Part shown: one piece after another, positions 1 to 8,346 of the stretch | Numbering within the stretch: the first letter of the stretch is position 1 | How the letters are laid out: each line of letters begins with the position of its first letter | From: Sulfitobacter sp. F26169L | Lineage (GTDB): Bacteria > Pseudomonadota > Alphaproteobacteria > Rhodobacterales > Rhodobacteraceae | DNA: 64,000 nucleotides | NCBI RefSeq assembly: GCF_026410285.1 | Contig: NZ_JAPMLP010000004.1 | Coordinates: forward strand, 344,036-408,035 | Direction: 5' to 3' | The notes under the pieces: model-generated | Database searches by the model: none | The model's input: only the letters and a program-made list of their open reading frames with translations | What the model was told of the DNA's origin: nothing | Translations under genes and position numbers: made by a program

Positions 1-861
1 CTTGCACGGCGCTCACAGCGTCATGTCGAGGTGATCAGCAAGGCGCTGGAGCGGATGACGGGCGGTGATCTTGCGGCGCGGGTGGTGACGGGGCCGCGTT
101 GGTCGGATGATTTGTTGCATATTGGTGAAACGGTCAACGGCATGGCGGATGCGCAGGAACGCTCTGTAACGGCACTTCGGCAGGTTTCATCCGATATTGC
201 CCATGATTTGAAAACCCCGGTGCAACGGGTTTCATTGCAACTGGAGGCGCTGGGCGAGGTTGTCCCCGCCGGAGAGGCCGCGGAGCTGGTGGCGCAAACG
301 CGCGCCGAAGTTGACGGTATTTCCGCAGTGTTCCGATCTTTGTTGCAACTGGCACAGATGGAAAACGGCGCATTGCGCGCGCAGTTTGCGCCCGTAGATC
401 TGGCAGATTTGTGCCGGACGATGGCCGAAGTTTATGAGGCGAGCACAGCGGAGCGCCAGCAGACGCTGACAGTAGATGTGCCGGATACGGTTAAGGTACA
501 TGGCGAGAAAAACCTGCTGGGCCAGATGATTGCAAACCTGCTGGAAAACGCCGTGCGCCACAGTGGTGAGGGCGCCGCGATCTCCGTTACGGTTATTCAG
601 AGCGAAAATGAAGTTGTTCTGAGTGTTTCCGACAACGGTTTTGGTATCCCCGAGTCTGAGTGGACAAAGGTTACGCAACGTCTTTATCGTCTGGACCGCA
701 GCAGAAACACGCCGGGAAACGGGCTGGGGCTGAGCCTTGTTGACGGGGTTGCGCGCCTGCATGGCGCAAGGCTATCGCTGGAAAACGCGCAACCGGGGCT
801 TCGCGCGGTGGTGCGGTTTTCCAGAGGTACTGGCGCTACCGCAAAACCCTCCGGCACTTGA
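1..861 (+). CDS. Sensor histidine kinase, C-terminal part (left-truncated)
   Basis: The frame is open to the left edge, so the true start lies outside the window. The visible part begins in what looks like a HAMP linker (RRSQRHVEVISKALERM), followed by a dimerisation/phosphoacceptor helix with HDLKTP (His near residue 68 of the visible part), an N box (NLLENAVRHS), a G1 box (DNGFGIP) and a G2 box (GNGLGLSL). This is the standard order of a transmembrane two-component kinase of the EnvZ/QseC-like group. The periplasmic sensor region and any partner response regulator would be upstream. The signal cannot be inferred. The gene ends 58 bp before the oxidoreductase on the same strand. Confidence 0.93.
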   Translation, partial: LARRSQRHVEVISKALERMTGGDLAARVVTGPRWSDDLLHIGETVNGMADAQERSVTALRQVSSDIAHDLKTPVQRVSLQLEALGEVVPAGEAAELVAQTRAEVDGISAVFRSLLQLAQMENGALRAQFAPVDLADLCRTMAEVYEASTAERQQTLTVDVPDTVKVHGEKNLLGQMIANLLENAVRHSGEGAAISVTVIQSENEVVLSVSDNGFGIPESEWTKVTQRLYRLDRSRNTPGNGLGLSLVDGVARLHGARLSLENAQPGLRAVVRFSRGTGATAKPSGT

Positions 862-919
862 TGTTAATTCGGGGCTGCGCCAGAAGTTGGCCTGACAGTT
901 ATCAAGTGAGGACATCCCC

Positions 920-1885
920 ATGCAGGCCATGCAAGTTACCGAACACAATTCGCCCCTGACCCTGCGAGAACTTGAAATGCCCATTGCGGCGGCAGGCCAA
1001 GTGGTAGTGCATGTGGCAACCTGTGGTTTGAATTTCGGGGATACGCTGCTGGTGAAAGGCAGCTATCAGGAGAAACCGGCGCTTCCGTTTACGCCTGGAA
1101 TGGAGCTGGCCGGTACAATCACTGCTGTTGGCGATGGTGTTGAAGCATTTGCCGTGGGACAACGTGTTGCCGCGTATTGCGGTGTTGGCGGACTGGCCGA
1201 ATATGCCGGAGTAAGTGCGGATGTGTGTGTGCCTTTGCCGGATGAAATGTCATTCACCGACGCCGCAGCGTTTTTGATCACCTATGGAACCAGTCACATT
1301 GCGTTGGGCGCAAGGGCAGCGCTGCAACCGGCGGAACGTTTGTTGGTGCTGGGAGCTTCTGGCGGCGTCGGATTGACGGCGGTTGAATTGGGCAAGCTGA
1401 TGGGAGCCGAGGTGATCGCCTGCGCTCGCGGAGCCGACAAGCTGGCGATCTGCGCCCAAAAAGGTGCAGACCACCTGATTGATTCAGATAGTGATGATAT
1501 TCGCGAAAGCGTGAAGGCGTTAGGAGGGGCGGATGTGGTGTATGACCCGATTGGTGGTGCCCAATTCAAGGCGGCGATGAGGGCCAGCAATCAGGGTGCG
1601 CGCCTGTTGCCGCTGGGGTTTGCCAGTGGTGAGGTGCCGCAAATACCGGCAAATATTTTGTTGGTTAAAAACATGACTGTGTTGGGCCTTTATCTGGGCG
1701 GGTTTGCGAAGCTGAGCCCGCGCGCGATGACCGAAAGTTTTGCGACCTTGATCGACTGGTATGTTGCGGGCAAGTTGAAGCCGCACGTAAGCCATGTGCT
1801 GCCGTTGGCAGAAGCAAATGCCGGTCTTGATTTGCTGCGTGCGCGCTCCGCCACGGGCAAGGTTGTGATTGAAATCAGCCAGTGA
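920..1885 (+). CDS. NADPH:quinone oxidoreductase, zinc-independent MDR family
   Basis: A 321-residue medium-chain dehydrogenase/reductase. An N-terminal GroES-like part (FTPGMELAGTI, about residues 50-62) precedes a Rossmann nucleotide-binding motif, GASGGVGLTAVELGK, near residues 141-155. The usual structural zinc cysteine cluster is absent, which fits the quinone oxidoreductase (QOR/crotonyl-CoA-reductase-like) branch, normally NADPH-dependent and cytosolic. GTGAGGAC lies about 8 nt before ATG 920. It is followed immediately by a compound hairpin terminator, so it appears to be the last gene of its unit. The exact substrate cannot be told from sequence. Confidence 0.88.
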   Translation: MQAMQVTEHNSPLTLRELEMPIAAAGQVVVHVATCGLNFGDTLLVKGSYQEKPALPFTPGMELAGTITAVGDGVEAFAVGQRVAAYCGVGGLAEYAGVSADVCVPLPDEMSFTDAAAFLITYGTSHIALGARAALQPAERLLVLGASGGVGLTAVELGKLMGAEVIACARGADKLAICAQKGADHLIDSDSDDIRESVKALGGADVVYDPIGGAQFKAAMRASNQGARLLPLGFASGEVPQIPANILLVKNMTVLGLYLGGFAKLSPRAMTESFATLIDWYVAGKLKPHVSHVLPLAEANAGLDLLRARSATGKVVIEISQ

Positions 1886-1937
1886 ATGGGGGCCAGCCCC
1901 CATCGGCGCCTTGCGCCGATCCCCCCGGGATATTTTT
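1886..1937. terminator. Triple-hairpin terminator between convergent genes
   Basis: Three adjacent stems: ATGGGGG-CCAG-CCCCCAT (1886-1903), ATCGGCGC-CTT-GCGCCGAT (1902-1920) and ATCCC-CCC-GGGAT, the last followed by a T-run (ATTTTT, 1932-1937). The final stem plus T tract is a classic intrinsic terminator for the rightward gene. The stack sits between convergent genes. Adjacent stems share bases, so not all can form at once. Confidence 0.8.
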
Positions 1938-1962
1938 AGCCAAAAGAAATAGTGAGAGCCGA

Positions 1963-2940
1963 TTAGTGGGGGCGGGGCAAAGGACGGGGTGCAATCCGTT
2001 TTGCCTTGATCCGTTCGCGGAAGAATACAAAAAGGCCAGAGGCAAGGATGAGTGCGATCCCGGTCCAGACCTCCCAAACGGGAAGTTCATTAAATACTAT
2101 ATAGCCCCAGAATACTGCGAGTGGCAGGCCGACGTATTCAATTGGAGCGATGGTAGCCGCATCGGCAAGGCGATAGGCTTGGCTGAGGCTGTATCCGATA
2201 AGTGCGCCGTTCAAGCCCATGCCGAGCAATACCCATTGATCGTTGGGGGCCGGCCAGACCCATGCGCGCAGCAGGAATTCCAACGAGGGATTTGTCGTTG
2301 ATGCGCTGTAGCGTCCGTCTCCGGCGACGACGTAGAAGCCGAGTGAGACAATAATAAAAGTGACCTGAATATAGATGGCAAGGGCGGATGCGGGTGCTTT
2401 GACACCAAGCTTGCGGGTCATCAACTGATTGAGTGCGTAGGCGAGGGCGGAAAGCACGGGAAGAAGAAGGACAATGCGCGAGACCTCAAGTGCGTCAGTG
2501 GGATGCCAGGGACGCTGCATGATGATCACGCCGATAAATCCGACAAGAACAGCGCCTAGACGAAGCGGCCCTACTTTTTCACCCAAGATCGGGATTGAGA
2601 GCAATGTGATAAAAAGGGGTGCCACAAAGAAAAGGGCTGTTGCATCGGCAAGCGGGAGTACAGCGAGGGCAAGAAAGTACGACATGTTGGCAATAACAAC
2701 CAGAATGCCGCGCAATACATGAAGTAGGGGGTGATCTGTTCGTAGTGCCGCAAAGCCACCTTCGAATTGCAGGAACACTAAACTGAAGAAGAGCGCTATA
2801 AACGAGCGGAAAAAGACAATTTGATGCAGTGGATATCCGCTCGAAAGCTGCTTTATCAGCATGTCGTTGAGTGAGATGCATAAAACCCCGAACAGAACAA
2901 ATGCAATTGCGGGGCCGGCACGGTTGGTCGCGGATGTCAT
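1963..2940 (-). CDS. DMT-superfamily (EamA) exporter
   Basis: About ten hydrophobic segments in two EamA-like halves, typical of drug/metabolite transporters of roughly 300 residues. ATG at 2940 (MTSATNRAG) is preferred because GAAGGTG lies seven bases upstream; starts at 2955 (ATG) and 2958 (TTG) are also in frame and would add a few residues. The protein ends in a basic, proline-rich tail (KAKRIAPRPLPRPH). It is convergent with the quinone oxidoreductase across the terminator stack. Substrate cannot be predicted; DMT members export amino acids, nucleotides or drugs, and some move S-adenosylmethionine. Confidence 0.87.
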   Translation of the reverse strand: MTSATNRAGPAIAFVLFGVLCISLNDMLIKQLSSGYPLHQIVFFRSFIALFFSLVFLQFEGGFAALRTDHPLLHVLRGILVVIANMSYFLALAVLPLADATALFFVAPLFITLLSIPILGEKVGPLRLGAVLVGFIGVIIMQRPWHPTDALEVSRIVLLLPVLSALAYALNQLMTRKLGVKAPASALAIYIQVTFIIVSLGFYVVAGDGRYSASTTNPSLEFLLRAWVWPAPNDQWVLLGMGLNGALIGYSLSQAYRLADAATIAPIEYVGLPLAVFWGYIVFNELPVWEVWTGIALILASGLFVFFRERIKAKRIAPRPLPRPH

Positions 2941-3022
2941 AAGCGGCACCTTCATCAATCCCGTTGCAGGTGTCCAGAAAAATTCATAGCGTGGAGGTTG
3001 GACCTTTTAGGAGAGCAGACCG

Positions 3023-3538
3023 ATGCAAATGTCAGACACCCGCCAGATCGCCGCCACGCCCGCGCAGGTATATGCGGCACTGCTTGATCCTGAAACGCTG
3101 AAACGATGTGTGCCCGGTGCAACCGACGTCGAGGGCTCTGCCGAGGAAGGGTTTGTTGCGACTGTTGTGCAAAAGGTGGGACCGGTGAAGGCTACATTTA
3201 AGGGCGAGGTTACAATCAGTGATGTAGTGCCTGATTCTTCTTTGAGGATTGAAGGCGCTGGTAAGGGCGGCGCTGCCGGTTTTGCCAAAGGTGGCGCGGA
3301 TGTGCGCCTTGCTGCGGTAGAGGGCGGTTGCGAGCTTAGCTATGACGTTGAGGCGAAGGTGGGCGGGAAACTGGCCCAGTTGGGCAGCCGGATAATTGAC
3401 GGCTTTGCTAAAAAGATGGCTGATCAGTTTTTCAATAACTTGCAACAAACGCTTGAAGGGCCGCCGGAAGATACAGACAAAAACGACGGTGATGAAGCCA
3501 CCACAAAGAAGGGTTGGTTTGGCCGCACAAAGTCCTGA
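3023..3538 (+). CDS. coxG: CoxG-like SRPBCC protein (carbon monoxide dehydrogenase subunit G family)
   Basis: A 171-residue protein beginning with the CoxG pattern (ATPAQVYAALLDPETLKRCVPG), then FKGEVTISDVVPDSSLRIEG and GGKLAQLGSRIIDGFAKKMADQFF. The family has a START/SRPBCC helix-grip fold; in carboxydotrophs CoxG helps anchor CO dehydrogenase to the membrane. No coxMSL genes are in the window, so a role in CO oxidation is not supported here and a general lipid- or membrane-related role is equally possible. The C-terminus is charged (TDKNDGDEATTKKGW). An SD (AGGAGAG) sits upstream of ATG 3023. Confidence 0.85.
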   Translation: MQMSDTRQIAATPAQVYAALLDPETLKRCVPGATDVEGSAEEGFVATVVQKVGPVKATFKGEVTISDVVPDSSLRIEGAGKGGAAGFAKGGADVRLAAVEGGCELSYDVEAKVGGKLAQLGSRIIDGFAKKMADQFFNNLQQTLEGPPEDTDKNDGDEATTKKGWFGRTKS

Positions 3539-3606
3539 CGTGGCGGACCACTTGTTGTGAGGGGGTAAACCGGTCTAGGTAAACCAATCTTAAGCCGGAG
3601 AGTACC

Positions 3607-4539
3607 ATGCCCCCTATTGTTGAGATCACCGCCCTTCGAAAGGCCTATGCCAGCGGTTTTGAGGCGCTGAAGGGAGTTGACCTCTCGATTGAGGAGGGGG
3701 AAATCCTTGCTTTGCTCGGGCCAAACGGTGCGGGCAAGACCACCTTGATCTCAACGGTTTGCGGTATCACCACGGCAACTTCGGGTACAGTGCGTGTAGC
3801 TGGGCATGACACGGTTGAGGATTTCCGTGCGGCCCGTTCGATGATTGGGCTGGTGCCGCAGGAAATTAACCTTGAGCCATTCGAACGCGTCAAGAATACC
3901 GTCAGATTTTCGCGCGGATTGTTTGGCAAGTCGCCAAACCCCGCTTTGATCGAGAAAATCCTGCGTCAGCTGTCACTCTGGGATAAGCGGGACAGCCAGA
4001 TCCGCGAACTGTCCGGCGGGATGAAACGCCGCGTGTTGATTGCCAAAGCCCTAAGCCATGAGCCGCGTGTGTTGTTTCTGGATGAGCCGACGGCCGGTGT
4101 GGATGTAGAGCTGCGCCGTGACATGTGGGAAATTGTGGCGGACCTCAAGCGTGATGGTGTGACGATCATTCTGACCACCCACTACATCGAGGAAGCCGAA
4201 GCGATTGCCGACCGCATTGGTGTGATTGCGGCAGGAGAAATCCTGTTGGTTGAAGATAAAGACAAACTGATGTCACGGATGGGGAAAAAGGAGCTGGAAG
4301 TGCAGCTTTCTGAACCGATCAGCGATATTCCGGCCAGTCTGGTATCAGACGCGCTGCGCCTGAAGGCGGATGGCACTGCGTTGATCTATACCTATGATAC
4401 CAAAAGCGAGCGGACGGGCATTACCCAGCTGTTGTCGGATGTGGCGGCAGCGGGACTGGTGCTGCGTGATGTGGTTACGCGGCAATCAAGCCTTGAAGAT
4501 ATTTTTGTCGATCTCGTGAGCGAAGGAGAGGCTCCATGA
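3607..4539 (+). CDS. ABC-2 type transporter ATP-binding protein
   Basis: A 310-residue cytosolic ATPase with Walker A (GPNGAGKTT, about residue 38), the ABC signature (LSGGMKRR, about 135), Walker B ([12 protein letters not shown]) and an H-loop ([10 protein letters not shown]). The C-terminal 80 residues form the extra domain typical of DrrA/CcmA-like ATPases paired with ABC-2 permeases. It overlaps the permease gene by ATGA at 4536-4539, so the two are coupled. The upstream gap carries a direct repeat GGTAAACC (3564-3571 and 3578-3585) of unknown meaning. Substrate unknown; polysaccharide, drug or lipid export are all possible. Confidence 0.93.
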   Translation: MPPIVEITALRKAYASGFEALKGVDLSIEEGEILALLGPNGAGKTTLISTVCGITTATSGTVRVAGHDTVEDFRAARSMIGLVPQEINLEPFERVKNTVRFSRGLFGKSPNPALIEKILRQLSLWDKRDSQIRELSGGMKRRVLIAKALSHEPRVLFLDEPTAGVDVELRRDMWEIVADLKRDGVTIILTTHYIEEAEAIADRIGVIAAGEILLVEDKDKLMSRMGKKELEVQLSEPISDIPASLVSDALRLKADGTALIYTYDTKSERTGITQLLSDVAAAGLVLRDVVTRQSSLEDIFVDLVSEGEAP

Positions 4540-5297
4540 ACTGGACCGCCGTTAAATCAATTTACGTTTTCGAAATGGCACGATTTTTCAGAACTATTGC
4601 GCAAAGTTTTATTTCGCCTGTGTTGTCGACATCGCTGTACTTTGTGGTTTTCGGGGCCGCCATTGGCAGCCGCATCCAAGAGGTTGAGGGCGTCACCTAT
4701 GCCGCGTTTATCGTGCCGGGGCTGATCATGCTCAGCGTGATCACACAGTCCATATCAAACGCGAGTTTTGGCATCTACTTTCCGAAATTCATCGGCACCA
4801 TCTTCGAACTGTTGTCGGCGCCGGTGAATTTTCTTGAAATTGTGATGGGCTATGTCGGCGCTGCGGCGACCAAGGCGCTGTTTATCGGGGTCATTATCCT
4901 TGCTACAGCATTTTTGTTTGTGGATCTTCAGATCCAGCATCCGTTTGCGATGGTCGGGTTTCTGGTGCTGACCTGCATCAGTTTCTCTTTGATGGGGTTC
5001 ATCATTGGCATTTGGGCAGGCAACTTCGAGCAGTTGCAGCTTGTACCTTTGTTGATCGTCACACCGCTGGTTTTTCTGGGTGGATCGTTTTATTCGATTT
5101 CGATGCTGCCACCGGTCTGGCAGATCATTTCGCATTTTAATCCCGTGGTTTATCTGATTTCGGGGTTCCGCTGGTCGTTCTTCGGTGCGGCTGATGTCTC
5201 TATCGGGGTCAGCTTGTTTGCTATCGCGGCGTTTACCGCGCTTTGCCTGTCGGTGATCTGGTGGATATTCAAGACAGGTTGGCGCATCCGTCAATAA
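4536..5297 (+). CDS. ABC-2 type transporter permease
   Basis: 253 residues with about six hydrophobic segments. The [17 protein letters not shown] loop before the last segments is the ABC-2 membrane-domain signature seen in YadH/NodJ-like permeases. It starts inside the stop codon of the ATPase gene, so the two make a half-transporter pair that presumably assembles as a 2+2 exporter in the inner membrane. No periplasmic adaptor or outer-membrane factor gene adjoins it. Confidence 0.92.
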   Translation: MNWTAVKSIYVFEMARFFRTIAQSFISPVLSTSLYFVVFGAAIGSRIQEVEGVTYAAFIVPGLIMLSVITQSISNASFGIYFPKFIGTIFELLSAPVNFLEIVMGYVGAAATKALFIGVIILATAFLFVDLQIQHPFAMVGFLVLTCISFSLMGFIIGIWAGNFEQLQLVPLLIVTPLVFLGGSFYSISMLPPVWQIISHFNPVVYLISGFRWSFFGAADVSIGVSLFAIAAFTALCLSVIWWIFKTGWRIRQ

Positions 5298-5346
5298 TCT
5301 TTTGTGCCTCCTTGTTGCGGGACGCGCGCGGCTCTACATGTGTGGC

Positions 5347-6144
5347 ATGAAACAATGGCTCCCCTTTTTAAAAAGTGACCCGACTGTTGCCGTGATACGG
5401 TTGTCGGGAATGATTGGCACAACCGGACGTGGGGCGCTGAACGATGCAAGCCTCGGGCCTGTGATCGAAAAAGCGTTTTCCAAGGGCAAACCTGCCGCTG
5501 TGGCCCTCGAAATCAATTCCCCGGGGGGCAGTCCTGTGCAATCGTCGTTGATCGGCGCGCGTATCAGGCGGCTGGCGGATGAAAAGAATATCCCCGTGCT
5601 GGCATTTGTCGAAGATGTTGCGGCATCGGGCGGCTATTGGCTGGCTGCTGCGGCGGACGAGATTTATGCAGATACGTCATCGGTTGTCGGTTCTATCGGT
5701 GTCATCTCTGCCGGTTTCGGGCTGCATGAACTGATGGCGAAGAACGGGGTCGAGCGGCGCGTTTATACCGCTGGAGAGTCCAAATCCATGCTGGACCCGT
5801 TCCAGCCGGAAAAACCCGAAGACATTGCACGGCTCAAGGAGCTGCTGGAAGATATCCACGTGAATTTCAAAGAGCATGTGACAGAGCGTCGGGTAGGTAA
5901 ACTGACCGCCGAACGTGACTTGTTCACCGGTGATATCTGGTTGGGACGCAAGGCGATCGAAGTTGGACTTGTCGACGGGATCGGGCACCTGAAACCACAC
6001 CTGCAAAAACGGTTTGGCGAAAAGGTAAAGCTGCGGCGGTACGGCGTGAAGAAGGGCCTGTTCAGTCGCTTTAGCGCGCAAGTTTTCGGTGATGCACTGC
6101 ACAGTATCGAAGAACGTGCGCAATTCGCACGGTTCGGACTTTAG
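5347..6144 (+). CDS. S49 family peptidase (SohB/SppA-like)
   Basis: About 265 residues. The serine-lysine dyad motifs of signal-peptide peptidases are present: VEDVAASGGYWLAAAADEI (nucleophile Ser) and YTAGESKSMLDPF (general-base Lys), with the family's LEINSPGGSP and GSIGVISAG segments. At this length it matches the single-domain, one-subunit form. ATG 5347 (MKQWLPFLK) is preferred; ATG 5338 and TTG 5302 are in frame but add residues unlike the family, and no start has a convincing SD. There is no clear N-terminal membrane anchor, unlike E. coli SppA. One base separates its stop from the next small gene. Confidence 0.87.
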   Translation: MKQWLPFLKSDPTVAVIRLSGMIGTTGRGALNDASLGPVIEKAFSKGKPAAVALEINSPGGSPVQSSLIGARIRRLADEKNIPVLAFVEDVAASGGYWLAAAADEIYADTSSVVGSIGVISAGFGLHELMAKNGVERRVYTAGESKSMLDPFQPEKPEDIARLKELLEDIHVNFKEHVTERRVGKLTAERDLFTGDIWLGRKAIEVGLVDGIGHLKPHLQKRFGEKVKLRRYGVKKGLFSRFSAQVFGDALHSIEERAQFARFGL

Positions 6145-6145
6145 T

Positions 6146-6313
6146 ATGATCCTGAAAATTGTTGCGCTGTTTCTTGTTTTTATCGGTGTACTTGGCTGGT
6201 TTGGAAAAATGCACTGGATCGGTGGCAAAACGCTGACCCAACGCAAGTGTAAGACGTGCGGTCGTTATCGCATCGGAAAAGGGCCCTGTGCCTGTGGAGG
6301 GAAACGGGGATGA
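6146..6313 (+). CDS. 55-residue membrane-anchored zinc-ribbon-like protein
   Basis: ATG 6146 gives MILKIVALFLVFIGVLGWFGK, one hydrophobic helix, followed by a basic loop and four cysteines in the pattern CKTC-x9-CAC, which resembles a small zinc ribbon facing the cytosol. It begins two bases after the S49 peptidase stop and its own stop overlaps the antiporter start (ATGA at 6310-6313), so it sits inside a coupled operon; this is the main argument that it is real. A longer frame starting at 6089 would run into the peptidase gene and is unlikely. Function unknown. Confidence 0.72.
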   Translation: MILKIVALFLVFIGVLGWFGKMHWIGGKTLTQRKCKTCGRYRIGKGPCACGGKRG

Positions 6314-7272
6314 TCATGGCATGGGGGCTGTCGGGACTTGGCCTGCTGATTTTGTTGCTGGCAGGGGATGCGCTGGTTAAGGGCGCGGTGAACCTTAGCC
6401 TGCGCATCGGTATTCCGGCGTTGATTGTGAGCCTGACAATTGTTGCATTCGGGACGTCGGCACCGGAATTGCTGATCTCGATCAAAGCTGTGATGGATAA
6501 TGTTCCGGGCATTGCGCTGGGTAATGTCGTCGGATCGAACACGGCGAATATCCTTCTGGTTTTGGGTATTCCGGCGCTGCTTGCCACGATGCACACGTCT
6601 GAGTGCAATACACGTAAATCGTTTAACCACATGATTGCTGCGTCATTGCTGTTTATCGCTCTGGCCTACCGCGGTGTTTTTGACTGGATTGCGGCAATTA
6701 TCCTTTTGGTGGCGCTAGCGGCGATGCTGTCTGACGCGGCCCGTGATGCGCGCGCGCATCGCAAGGCGGACGCCGTCTGTACTGTGAAGGACGAGGAAGA
6801 TCTGGAGGGGGTTGATCCTGATATGCCCGGATGGCGGATCGGGCTTTTCCTGGTGCTGGGTCTGGTTGGTCTGCCGCTGGGGGCAAGCCTGCTGGTGGAC
6901 AACGCGACCATTATCGCCAAGGAATTCGGCGTCAGTGATACGGTCATTGGTCTTACGTTGGTGGCCGTTGGCACATCGCTGCCCGAACTGGCAACCACCG
7001 TCGTGGCCGCGTTGCGGCGTCAGGCCGACGTTGCACTGGGCAACGTTATCGGGTCAAACATGTTCAACCTTCTGGCAATCATCGGCATCGCCAGCCTGGT
7101 AGGGCCGATCGACGTTGACCCCGCGTTCTTGCAGTTTGACCTGTGGGTTATGCTGGGCGCATCGCTGTTGCTGATCCCGTTTGTATATCTTGGCCGGAAC
7201 ATTACGCGGATTTGGGGAATAGTGTTAGTGGCACTATATGTCACATATCTTTTTGTCGTTTTGGCGGGCTAA
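6310..7272 (+). CDS. Calcium/sodium antiporter (CaCA family, YrbG-like)
   Basis: 320 residues, around ten transmembrane segments, with the two inverted alpha-repeats that define the family: GTSAPELLISIKA...GNVVGSNTANI in the first half and GTSLPELATTVVA...GNVIGSNMFNL in the second. The conserved acidic residue in each GTS-PE motif binds cation. The two halves are joined by an acidic cytosolic loop (CTVKDEEDLEGVDPDMP). The start is ATG 6310, overlapping the previous stop, with GGAGG upstream. Member of the S49 peptidase, zinc-ribbon and antiporter run. Confidence 0.93.
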   Translation: MIMAWGLSGLGLLILLLAGDALVKGAVNLSLRIGIPALIVSLTIVAFGTSAPELLISIKAVMDNVPGIALGNVVGSNTANILLVLGIPALLATMHTSECNTRKSFNHMIAASLLFIALAYRGVFDWIAAIILLVALAAMLSDAARDARAHRKADAVCTVKDEEDLEGVDPDMPGWRIGLFLVLGLVGLPLGASLLVDNATIIAKEFGVSDTVIGLTLVAVGTSLPELATTVVAALRRQADVALGNVIGSNMFNLLAIIGIASLVGPIDVDPAFLQFDLWVMLGASLLLIPFVYLGRNITRIWGIVLVALYVTYLFVVLAG

Positions 7273-7282
7273 GGAAAACATA

Positions 7283-8062
7283 ATGAAGCGAGCATTGGTT
7301 ACCGGCGCGGGTAAGCGCCTTGGCCGCGCAATGGCATTGCATCTGGCAGATCGCGGTTTTGATGTGGCTGTACATTACGCCACATCGGCCGAGGGTGCGA
7401 ACGACGTTGTTGACGAGATTACCGGCAAGGGGCGTCACGCTGTTGCGCTACAGGCCGATCTGCTGGAAATCGACGCGATGGAACAGCTTTTTCCGGCGGC
7501 TGTTGACGCGCTGGGGGGGGCGATCACCTGTTTGGTGAACAACGCGTCCGTTTTTGAATACGATAGCCTTCGGTCCGCCACGCGTGACAGTTGGGACAGG
7601 CATATCAACTCAAACATGCGCGCGCCCTTTGTGTTGACACAGGCCATGGCGGCACAGTCCCTGATGCCCGATACCGATGATGCGGGAGAGCCGGTAGCGA
7701 CAGGTCTGGTTGTGAACATGCTGGACCAGCGGGTGCGCAAGCTGACACCTGAGTTCATGACCTATACGCTTGCTAAAATGGGCCTGTGGGCAATGACCCA
7801 GACCACAGCGCAGGCGCTGGCCCCCGCCGTGCGGGTAAATGCCATCGGCCCTGGCCCAACGCTGCGCGGCAGCAGGCAGTCGGAGAAGCACTTTGCCGCT
7901 CAACGGGCAGCAACCCTGCTGAAACGTGGTGCCAATCCCAGTGACGTAACCGCCGCACTGGGCTATTTTCTGGATGCCCCGGGCGTGACGGGGCAGTTGA
8001 TATGTGTGGACGGCGGCCAGCACCTTGGCTGGCAAACGCCTGATGTACTGGGAGTCGAATGA
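7283..8062 (+). CDS. SDR-family oxidoreductase, FolM/pteridine-reductase-like
   Basis: 259 residues. The N-terminal NADP(H) motif is TGAGKRLG, with the Arg typical of FolM/pteridine reductases rather than the usual GGxGxG. Also visible are NNAS (residues 91-94) and YTLAK (Y-x3-K active site), with VNAIGPGPT after it. Dihydromonapterin or pteridine reduction is the best family-based guess; a generic short-chain dehydrogenase is the alternative. ATG 7283 is preferred over a longer frame from 7238. It starts 10 bp after the antiporter and is the last gene before the AT-rich gap. Confidence 0.82.
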   Translation: MKRALVTGAGKRLGRAMALHLADRGFDVAVHYATSAEGANDVVDEITGKGRHAVALQADLLEIDAMEQLFPAAVDALGGAITCLVNNASVFEYDSLRSATRDSWDRHINSNMRAPFVLTQAMAAQSLMPDTDDAGEPVATGLVVNMLDQRVRKLTPEFMTYTLAKMGLWAMTQTTAQALAPAVRVNAIGPGPTLRGSRQSEKHFAAQRAATLLKRGANPSDVTAALGYFLDAPGVTGQLICVDGGQHLGWQTPDVLGVE

Positions 8063-8346
8063 ATGCGGACGTCGTCAAAGTTTTGCACCTTGGGTAGAAT
8101 TGTTGGTTTCTGTTACAAATTTCAATCAGTAAAGGCCTGATTTATTGGGTGTAAATAAATTTAATAAGTAAAAACAGTCGGTTGAATTATTGCCCAAAAA
8201 ATAGACAAATTAACGAAGCAGTTAGAATACAACGGAAATTTGCGGACATTCCAAAGTTATAGACAGAGTTATCCACAGGAAAGGTGGATATGTTTAAGGT
8301 TGTTCTGGCCGGCAATTCGTGAAGAGAAAGAAAGAATCAACTAGGC
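8063..8346. other. AT-rich intergenic region with a consensus DnaA box
   Basis: About 284 bp without a gene, clearly more AT-rich than its surroundings, with runs such as GTAAATAAATTTAATAAG near 8152-8169. It contains a perfect DnaA box, TTATCCACA, at 8269-8277 and a degenerate neighbour TTATAGACA at 8258-8266. No tRNA, terminator hairpin or small reading frame with an SD was seen. It probably carries the uvrC promoter. One good box is too few to call an origin. Confidence 0.5.

Noticed and set aside
8211..8225. TTAA-N8-TTAG near the DnaA box as a CtrA site
   Set aside because: The CtrA consensus needs TTAA-N7-TTAA; spacing and last base are off.
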